64,000 nucleotides of DNA, from contig NZ_JACCKD010000003.1 in the NCBI RefSeq assembly GCF_013450155.1, positions 434,001 to 498,000 of the forward strand, given 5' to 3'. Source of the stretch: Haloechinothrix aidingensis. GTDB taxonomy: Bacteria; Actinomycetota; Actinomycetes; Mycobacteriales; Pseudonocardiaceae. A program made the translations under genes and the position numbers. This document shows positions 58,507 to 64,000 of the stretch, one piece after another (position 1 is the stretch's first letter; each line of letters opens with the position of its first letter). The notes beneath the pieces are model-generated. The model made no database searches, was not told the DNA's origin, and worked only from the letters and a program-made list of their open reading frames with translations.

Positions 58507-59877
58507 TCACCGGCCGCGGATGGTACGCCGCAGGCGTGGCAGGCGCTCGGCGATCGCGCGCTCCGCGCCGCGCGTCGTCGGCGTGTAGTAGTCCGTGTCC
58601 GCCAGCTCGTCCGGCGGGTACTGCTGCTCGAGCACGCCTTCGGGCACGCTGTGCGGGTAGGCGTACCCCTGCGCGTTGCCCAGCCGCGCGGCACCGGCGT
58701 AGTGCCCGTCACGCAGGTGCGGCGGGACCGGACCGATCTTGCCAGCACGCACGTCGGCCAGCGCGGCGTCGATCCCGGCGATCACGGCGTTCGACTTCGG
58801 TGCCATCGCCAGGTGAACCGTGGCCTGGGCGAGGGAGAGCCTTCCCTCGGGCATCCCGATGAACTGCACCGCGTCCGCGGCGGCGACGGCCGCCTGCAAC
58901 GCTGTGGGGTCGGCCATGCCGATGTCCTCGCTGGCGTGCACCACGAGGCGTCGCGCGATGAACCGGGGATCCTCCCCTCCCTCGATCATGCGTGCCAGGT
59001 AGTGCAGCGCGGCATCCACGTCCGAACCGCGGATCGACTTGATGAACGCGCTGATGACGTCGTAGTGCTGGTCACCGTCCCGGTCGTAGCGCACCGCGGC
59101 CCTGTCCACGCAGGCCTCCACCGTGCCAAGGTCGATCGTGACGTCACCGGCCGAGCGCGCGCCGTCGGCGGACGCTTCCAGCGCGGTCAGCGCGCGACGC
59201 GCGTCACCGGCGGCCAGCCGCACGATATGGTCGGCAGCCTCACTGGAAAGTGTGAACTCGCCCGACAGGCCCCGATCCTCGCGCAACGCCCTGTCCACCA
59301 GCCCGCGCACATCGTCGTCGTCCAGAGTGCGCAGCTGCAACACGAGTGAGCGGGACAGCAGCGGGGACACCACCGAGAACGACGGGTTCTCCGTCGTCGC
59401 GGCGACCAGGAGCACTGTCCCGTCCTCCACCGCGCCGAGCAGGGCATCCTGCTGTGTCTTGGAGAACCGGTGCACCTCGTCGATGAACAGCACGGTGTCC
59501 TCGGCGGCGTGCGAGCGCCGTCGCCGGGCCTGGTCGATGACCCCGCGGACCTCCTTGACCCCGGAGGACAGCGCGGACAGCGCCACGAACCGCCGTCCGG
59601 TGGCACCGGCCATGAGGTAGGCGATGGTGGTCTTACCGGTTCCCGGCGGCCCGAACAGCAGTACCGACGCGGGCGCGCCGCCTTCCACGAGCCTGCGCAG
59701 CGGAGCGCCCTCGGTCAGCAGATGGTCCTGGCCGACGACCTCGTCCAGCGTGCGGGGTCGCATGCGTACGGCCAGCGGCGCGCCGGCATCGCCCCCGTCG
59801 TTCCCGTCCGGTCCCGGGCCGGGATCGCCGGCGTCCCGGCCGGCTTCTGGGTTCACCACGAACAGCTCGTCCTGCAC
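58507..59877 (-). CDS. rarA: Replication-associated recombination protein RarA (MgsA)
   Basis: 456 residues from the GTG at 59877; GTG 59886 is an alternative. AAA+ ATPase acting at stalled forks with SSB. It shows [15 protein letters not shown], Walker [13 protein letters not shown], Walker [16 protein letters not shown] and sensor 1 [10 protein letters not shown], then the C-terminal tetramerisation region ([26 protein letters not shown]). The length is normal. Confidence 0.95.
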   Translation of the reverse strand: MQDELFVVNPEAGRDAGDPGPGPDGNDGGDAGAPLAVRMRPRTLDEVVGQDHLLTEGAPLRRLVEGGAPASVLLFGPPGTGKTTIAYLMAGATGRRFVALSALSSGVKEVRGVIDQARRRRSHAAEDTVLFIDEVHRFSKTQQDALLGAVEDGTVLLVAATTENPSFSVVSPLLSRSLVLQLRTLDDDDVRGLVDRALREDRGLSGEFTLSSEAADHIVRLAAGDARRALTALEASADGARSAGDVTIDLGTVEACVDRAAVRYDRDGDQHYDVISAFIKSIRGSDVDAALHYLARMIEGGEDPRFIARRLVVHASEDIGMADPTALQAAVAAADAVQFIGMPEGRLSLAQATVHLAMAPKSNAVIAGIDAALADVRAGKIGPVPPHLRDGHYAGAARLGNAQGYAYPHSVPEGVLEQQYPPDELADTDYYTPTTRGAERAIAERLPRLRRTIRGR

Positions 59878-60005
59878 ATCGCCCACGCTACCGCGCCGCC
59901 ACCCACCCGTGTCGGGCGTTCGAACACCGCGAGTCGGGCCCTCCGGCAGGCCGTGTTGGTCACACACCGATGAGAATCGGTCCGCTCGGCAGTCGTCACC
60001 CACGA

Positions 60006-60029
60006 GACGGGGTCGCTCGGGACCCCGTC
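60006..60029 (+). promoter_or_regulatory. 9-bp perfect hairpin in the leader of the TIGR03086 gene
   Basis: GACGGGGTC (60006-60014) and GACCCCGTC (60021-60029) flank the loop GCTCGG, 31 bp before the ATG at 60061. It may be an operator or a leader hairpin. The ribosome-binding site (GGAGG) follows downstream and is not sequestered. Confidence 0.4.
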
Positions 60030-60060
60030 ACAGCCGACACCGCTACGGAGGTACGCACAG

Positions 60061-60666
60061 ATGCTCGACATCGAACCGGCCGCTCGACGTATGACCCGAC
60101 TCTTCGACGCCGTCACCGACGACCGGCTCGCCGATCCCACGCCGTGTGTGGACTACACCCTCGGAGACCTCCTCGCCCATGTCAGCGCACTGTCTGTCGC
60201 CTTCGCCGCCGCGGCGGCGAAATCCACCGGCCCGGAGGCGTCCGCGCCGCCCGCTCCGGACGCGGCACACCTCGGCGGCGACTGGCGCAGTCGCGTTCCG
60301 GCCGAGCTCACCGACCTGGTGGCTGCCTGGCAAGCACCCGGGGCCTGGGAGGGGATGACGCGAGTCGGCGGGCTCGACCTGCCGGGTGAGGTGGCAGGCA
60401 GGGTCGTGTTGACCGAGCTCGTCATTCACGGCTGGGACGTCGCACGTGCTACCGACCGGCCCTACGACGGCGATCCCACGTCGCTCGAGGAGTCCATCAC
60501 GTTCGTAGCCGAGATGGCTGCCGCGGACAACGGGTCCGAGAGCCCGTTCGGCCCCCCGGTCGCTGTCGCCGACGACGCGCCCCTTCTGGACCGGCTTATC
60601 GGGCTGAGCGGGCGGGATCCGCACTGGAGCGCGCCTCGACACGCCTCCGCGCGCGACGCGCGGTGA
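60061..60666 (+). CDS. TIGR03086-type DinB-fold metal-binding protein
   Basis: 201 residues of the mycothiol-dependent maleylpyruvate isomerase-like family. The metal-site motifs appear as TPCVDYTLGDLLAHVSAL and VLTELVIHGWDVARAT, with two His. The C-terminal domain ends in PLLDRLIGLSGRDPHW, the recurring TIGR03086 motif. Substrate unknown. The start ATG has GGAGG upstream. It converges with the aminotransferase gene. Confidence 0.85.
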   Translation: MLDIEPAARRMTRLFDAVTDDRLADPTPCVDYTLGDLLAHVSALSVAFAAAAAKSTGPEASAPPAPDAAHLGGDWRSRVPAELTDLVAAWQAPGAWEGMTRVGGLDLPGEVAGRVVLTELVIHGWDVARATDRPYDGDPTSLEESITFVAEMAAADNGSESPFGPPVAVADDAPLLDRLIGLSGRDPHWSAPRHASARDAR

Positions 60667-60685
60667 TCACGCAGCCACCCAACAC

Positions 60686-60707
60686 CCGGCTACGACACGG
60701 TAGCCGG
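60686..60707. terminator. Candidate bidirectional terminator hairpin
   Basis: CCGGCTAC (60686-60693) and GTAGCCGG (60700-60707) pair perfectly around the 6-nt loop GACACG, in the 101-bp gap between two converging genes. No T-run follows, which is common for actinobacterial terminators. Confidence 0.5.
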
Positions 60708-60710
60708 CAC

Positions 60711-60762
60711 GCCCGACACAGCATGCCCGCTCGCCCGACACAGCGTGCCCGCAGGCCCGACG
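60711..60762. repeat. 22-bp tandem repeat, 2.4 copies
   Basis: The unit GCCCGACACAGCATGCCCGC plus TC occurs at 60711-60732, again at 60733-60754 with three changes, and as a partial copy at 60755-60762. It lies between converging genes next to the hairpin at 60686. No function is evident. Confidence 0.6.
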
Positions 60763-60767
60763 CGACC

Positions 60768-61865
60768 TCAGCGGCCGAGCACCTTGGCAAGCGCGCCGAG
60801 TACCGCTTCTGCGCGGTCGAGGCGCGCGTTGTGGCCCATCAGGCCGATCCGCCAGACGCTGGCGGCATACGGCCCGACGCCTGCACCGATCTCGATTCCG
60901 TACTCCTCGAGCAGCTGGGTCCGCACCTTCGCGGAGTCGACACCGTCGGGGACACACACGGTGGTCAGCTCCGGCAACCGGTGCCCCTCCGCGGCGAACA
61001 GCTCCAGGCCCATCGCACGCAGGCCGTCGGCCAACCGCTGCCCGGCCGATGCGTGCCGGGCATACACCTCACCGAGCCCTTCGTCGAGGATGCGTCCCAG
61101 ACCGGCGTGCAGGGAGGCGATCATCGCGGTCGGCGCGGTGTGGTGGTAGACCCGTGCCCCGCCCTCGGTACCGGAGACGTAGTTGCCGATCAGGCCGAGG
61201 TCCAGGTACCAGGTCGGGGGTGAGGCCACCCTGCTGTGCCATGCCCGCTCGGACACCGTGAACGGCGCGAGCCCCGGAGCGACGCCGATGCACTTCTGGG
61301 TACCGGCATAGGCGAGGTCGACACCCCACTCGTCGATCTCCACCGGGATACCGGCGATCGAGGTCACGCAGTCGGCAAGCACAAGCGCGGCATCGTCCCG
61401 CTCGTGCACGGCCCGTGCCAGCGACCCGATGTCGCTACGCACGCCGGTCGATGTCTCCGCGTGGACCGCACCGACCAGGCGCGGCCGCGGGTGCGCGTCG
61501 AGCACGCGCTGCACGTCGATGGGCCGGCCCCAGTCGTGGTCCACGCGGACGACCTCGGCGCCGTACCGCCCGGCCACGTCCACCATGCGCTCACCGAACA
61601 GCCCGTTCACCGCGATCACCACGACATCGCCGGGGCGCACGGTGTTGGCGAAGGCCGCCTCCATACCGATCGAGCCGGTACCGGACAGCGGCAGGGTACG
61701 CGGGTTCTGCGTCCCCCACACGGTCCGGAGCCTGTCATTGGTCTCGTCGAGCAGCGTCAGGAACTCCGGGTCGAGATGCCCGAGCAACGGCTGGGAAAGC
61801 CCCTGGGAGGCCTCCGGGTACGGGTTCGATGGACCAGGACCGAGCAGCAGACGATCAACCAACAT
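60768..61865 (-). CDS. Class V aminotransferase, alanine/serine-glyoxylate type
   Basis: 365 residues from the ATG at 61865. A PLP-dependent fold type I enzyme. The PLP Lys is in YAGTQKCIGVAPGL, the aspartate that binds the pyridine nitrogen is in LVLADCVTSIAGIP, and the N-terminal LLLGPGPSNPYPEA is typical of the alanine-glyoxylate/serine-glyoxylate/ureidoglycine-glyoxylate group. The amino donor cannot be told from sequence. No purine-degradation genes are adjacent. Confidence 0.85.
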   Translation of the reverse strand: MLVDRLLLGPGPSNPYPEASQGLSQPLLGHLDPEFLTLLDETNDRLRTVWGTQNPRTLPLSGTGSIGMEAAFANTVRPGDVVVIAVNGLFGERMVDVAGRYGAEVVRVDHDWGRPIDVQRVLDAHPRPRLVGAVHAETSTGVRSDIGSLARAVHERDDAALVLADCVTSIAGIPVEIDEWGVDLAYAGTQKCIGVAPGLAPFTVSERAWHSRVASPPTWYLDLGLIGNYVSGTEGGARVYHHTAPTAMIASLHAGLGRILDEGLGEVYARHASAGQRLADGLRAMGLELFAAEGHRLPELTTVCVPDGVDSAKVRTQLLEEYGIEIGAGVGPYAASVWRIGLMGHNARLDRAEAVLGALAKVLGR

Positions 61866-61969
61866 ACACACGACCGTACTGCCTCCGATCCCACCGGCAT
61901 GAGCCCCACCGCATCGAGATGTGACATCCGTCCCTTCGACGCGGTGGGGCTTGCGATCGGGGCCGGCGT

Positions 61970-63664
61970 CTAGCCGATCGTCGCCGACGACGAGCCGACG
62001 CGTTCACCATCGGCGTCGATCGCCCGTATCCAGTACGTACCCGAGCTCGCGCCGGTGTCGACGTAGCTCATCACCTCGCGCTCCCACGGCTCGGGCCCGT
62101 ACCACGGCCGGGAGGGGACCGGGTCCGTCACGTGGATGGGTTCCGGCGTGCCCGCTCGCATCACCTCGTAGTGCATCTCGCCGTTCTGCGCGTTCCAGAT
62201 GGCAGGCCACGTCAGCTTCACGCCACCGTCGACGCTGTCGAGCTCCGGTGCCCGGAACGGCCACTGGGGTCCGTTGTTCCGCGCGCCGTCCACCCCGCGA
62301 GCTGCGAAGCGGGTCAGCGACTGTTGCCGGTGACTGTCGCGGGAATGCGTGTTGACCGCGGTGAAGTCGCCACCGACCACGACGTAGTCCTCGGTCGCGT
62401 CGATGGCCCATGTGCCGTTGTTGATGAGCGTGTCGGACTTGCCGGCGTTGGTGTTGGGAAACCACGGCAGGATCTCGGGAATCGGGTCGCCCGCGCTGAC
62501 GAGCGTGTGGTCGCGGGGCGCGGTACGCACCGCATCCTTGGTCTGGGCCAGCATGCGGAAGTGCCGGAAGTCGGCACCCCGCTCCGGGATCGCTTCGACC
62601 GCCCAGCAGTCATGCGCGTGGGTCACGCTGTAGAGCACCTCGTCGGTAACAGCCATGCGCATCGAGTCACCCAGGCAGCCATCCCACCAGTGCTCCGTGC
62701 CGCTGGAGATGTCCACCGACATACGGCCCTCGAAACGTTGCTCACCTCCGCCGTGCCGGAAGTCCAGCGCACTGATCCATGCGGTGTCGGATCCGTCCGA
62801 GACGATGTCGGTCACGATCGGCGTCCCGGCAGGCGGTTGCGCCTGCCAGGCGACGCTGTCGCCGCTCGTGGCATCGACCGCGGCCATGCTGCGCTTCGTG
62901 GAGCCGTTGACCTCGTCGAATCCGCCACCGATGAGCACTCGGTCCAGGTCGGGCCTTGCCAGTACCGCCCACACCTCCCGGTTGGCCGCCGGTGCCCAGT
63001 CGAGCAGGTTGCCCTCGTGGTCGACAGCGGCCAGCCGGGTCCGGGACGTGCCGCCGACACTGGTGAACCCGCCGCCGAAGTACACGGCGTCCTCACCGAC
63101 CGACAGCGCCCGCACGCGCCGGTTGGTCGGTGGTGGGTCGAACGAGGTCAACTCCCCCGAGCCGGCGTCGAACGCGGCGATGCGGGACCGCCACGTGCCG
63201 TCCATCCGATCGAAGTCACCGGCCACGTAGACGTGCTCGCCCGCGGGGTCGGTCTCGATCCGGAAGACCGAGTCGCAGATCCACCTGTCGTTTCCGGTGT
63301 CCCTGCACCAGGAGCTCAGCCCGGGATCTCCCGAGGAGAACTCGCTGCCGAACGCGGTGGGACCCCAGTCCAGTAGTTCACCGGTGTGCAGGTCGAACGC
63401 CATCAGATTGCGGCGTGGCACCTCGTGCTCGCCGGGCGCGGCCCCTGCCGGCCGGGCGTGGTCGAACCGCCCACCCGCGTAGACGGTGTCGCCGACGATC
63501 TCGACGTCGAACACGATCCCGTCGGTCTGCGGGGTCGGAAGTCCACCGGCCGTGACCGGCTCGGGTAATGCGGTATCGGCCGTCGCGGTCGTCGTCGGGG
63601 TCAACATCGCGGCCCCGACAAGGACCGCGGCGCCCCCGCAGAACAGCCTTCTCCGAAGTGACAT
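61970..63664 (-). CDS. Secreted delta-60-repeat beta-propeller protein with FN3-like end
   Basis: 564 residues from the ATG at 63664. A Sec signal peptide (basic SLRRRLF, hydrophobic core, AxA-like ATA/TADTALP) predicts export. The body has at least four blades with the pattern VYxGGxFxxxxG: VYVAGDFDRMDG, VYFGGGFTSVGG, VLIGGGFDEVNG and VVVGGDFTAVNT. The last 100 residues (GGVKLTWPAIW to YWIRAIDADGERVG) look like a fibronectin type III domain. Cell-wall or adhesion role is a guess. Confidence 0.75.
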   Translation of the reverse strand: MSLRRRLFCGGAAVLVGAAMLTPTTTATADTALPEPVTAGGLPTPQTDGIVFDVEIVGDTVYAGGRFDHARPAGAAPGEHEVPRRNLMAFDLHTGELLDWGPTAFGSEFSSGDPGLSSWCRDTGNDRWICDSVFRIETDPAGEHVYVAGDFDRMDGTWRSRIAAFDAGSGELTSFDPPPTNRRVRALSVGEDAVYFGGGFTSVGGTSRTRLAAVDHEGNLLDWAPAANREVWAVLARPDLDRVLIGGGFDEVNGSTKRSMAAVDATSGDSVAWQAQPPAGTPIVTDIVSDGSDTAWISALDFRHGGGEQRFEGRMSVDISSGTEHWWDGCLGDSMRMAVTDEVLYSVTHAHDCWAVEAIPERGADFRHFRMLAQTKDAVRTAPRDHTLVSAGDPIPEILPWFPNTNAGKSDTLINNGTWAIDATEDYVVVGGDFTAVNTHSRDSHRQQSLTRFAARGVDGARNNGPQWPFRAPELDSVDGGVKLTWPAIWNAQNGEMHYEVMRAGTPEPIHVTDPVPSRPWYGPEPWEREVMSYVDTGASSGTYWIRAIDADGERVGSSSATIG

Positions 63665-63849
63665 ACACCGGTTCCTCACGTAACTGTCGGTCTCGCTGCG
63701 GGCGGGTGTCGGGATCTGTGCCGGGCAACGTGAACTACCCCTATTTGTATAGGTAGGACTCACACGGCAATTCGTTACATCCGCCCCAACTCGGACAGAC
63801 TACATACCGCGTCACCCACGCGCGTGAACCGTGAGGCTTTCGCGCGTGC

Positions 63850-64000
63850 TCAGTGGAAAGCGGGGTACAAACCGAGCTCGATACCCGGGCCGAACCGGTC
63901 GTCCAACGCCTGCGCCACCCGTTCGGCGTGCTCGGCGATGCCAGCGAGCCCGAGCCGGCCGGCCTGGTTCGCCAGTTCCTGCCAGCACCACCGCACGGCT
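63850..64000 (-). CDS. C-terminal fragment of an unidentified gene
   Basis: An open frame of 49 codons plus a stop that enters from beyond the window end. It reads AVRWCWQELANQAGR, then LGLAGIAEHAERVAQALDD, ending GIELGLYPAFH. Codon use is normal for the window, so a real gene end is likely. No family is recognised. The 185 bp between it and the secreted propeller gene hold no other gene. Confidence 0.55.
   Translation of the reverse strand, partial: AVRWCWQELANQAGRLGLAGIAEHAERVAQALDDRFGPGIELGLYPAFH

Overview
The window is about 70% GC and almost wholly coding, with many GTG starts and ATGA/GTGA stop-start overlaps. It carries actinobacterial marker genes: rbpA, whiA, bldD, mihF, and a PriA that lacks helicase motifs. 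The content and order fit a Pseudonocardiaceae-type actinomycete (Amycolatopsis/Saccharomonospora relatives). That placement is inference from gene order, not from a marker alignment. Most of the window is conserved core chromosome. I see no tRNA or rRNA gene, CRISPR array, prophage or transposase.

Layout. 1-354: end of a sensor kinase. 389-4072 (minus): gap-pgk-tpiA-secG-rbpA. 4284-11556 (minus): a three-gene SMC/condensin-like cassette (kleisin-like, small subunit, 1508-residue ATPase) inserted between whiA and gap. 11646-16605 (minus): uvrC-rapZ-yvcK-whiA. 16758-18422 (plus): a DinB/MDMPI-fold protein and exonuclease III. 18453-22232 (minus): rpe, ribE, ribBA, ribH and a PH-domain membrane protein. 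22308-31961 (minus): pyrF, mihF, gmk, rpoZ, coaBC, metK, priA, fmt, rsmB. 31958-40104 (minus): the pyrimidine operon pyrR-pyrB-pyrC-(PH-like)-carA-carB. 40350-40841 (plus): bldD. 41019-43312 (minus): pepP-efp-nusB. 43425-49560: a small membrane protein, a lipoprotein, aroQ/aroB/aroK/aroC and a prepilin peptidase. 49693-50950 (plus): a serine hydrolase and a DUF1876 protein. 51037-58388 (minus): DUF948, DUF6167, alaS, ruvX, mltG, aroE and a 2-hydroxyacid dehydrogenase. 58507-64000: rarA, a TIGR03086 protein, a class V aminotransferase, a secreted beta-propeller protein and the end of a further gene.

How the genes work together. There are four biosynthetic blocks: lower glycolysis, riboflavin, de novo pyrimidines and the shikimate pathway. 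They are interleaved with translation, nucleoid and developmental regulators. The pyrimidine operon opens with a recognisable PyrR-binding loop overlapping the pyrR ribosome-binding site. BldD keeps its c-di-GMP binding motif.

Two observations stand out. First, the SMC-like cassette at 4284-11556 looks like MksBEF/Wadjet JetABC, but no JetD/MksG nuclease gene is adjacent. Its ATPase has a non-canonical P-loop and an Asn where the Walker B catalytic Glu is expected. Its two intergenic gaps are filled with degenerate tandem repeats. Second, the carA-carB junction holds two tandem mini-ORFs of 14 and 13 codons, linked by TGATG overlaps. They look like repeated copies of the carA tail joined to the carB start, and could form a reinitiation relay between the two subunits.
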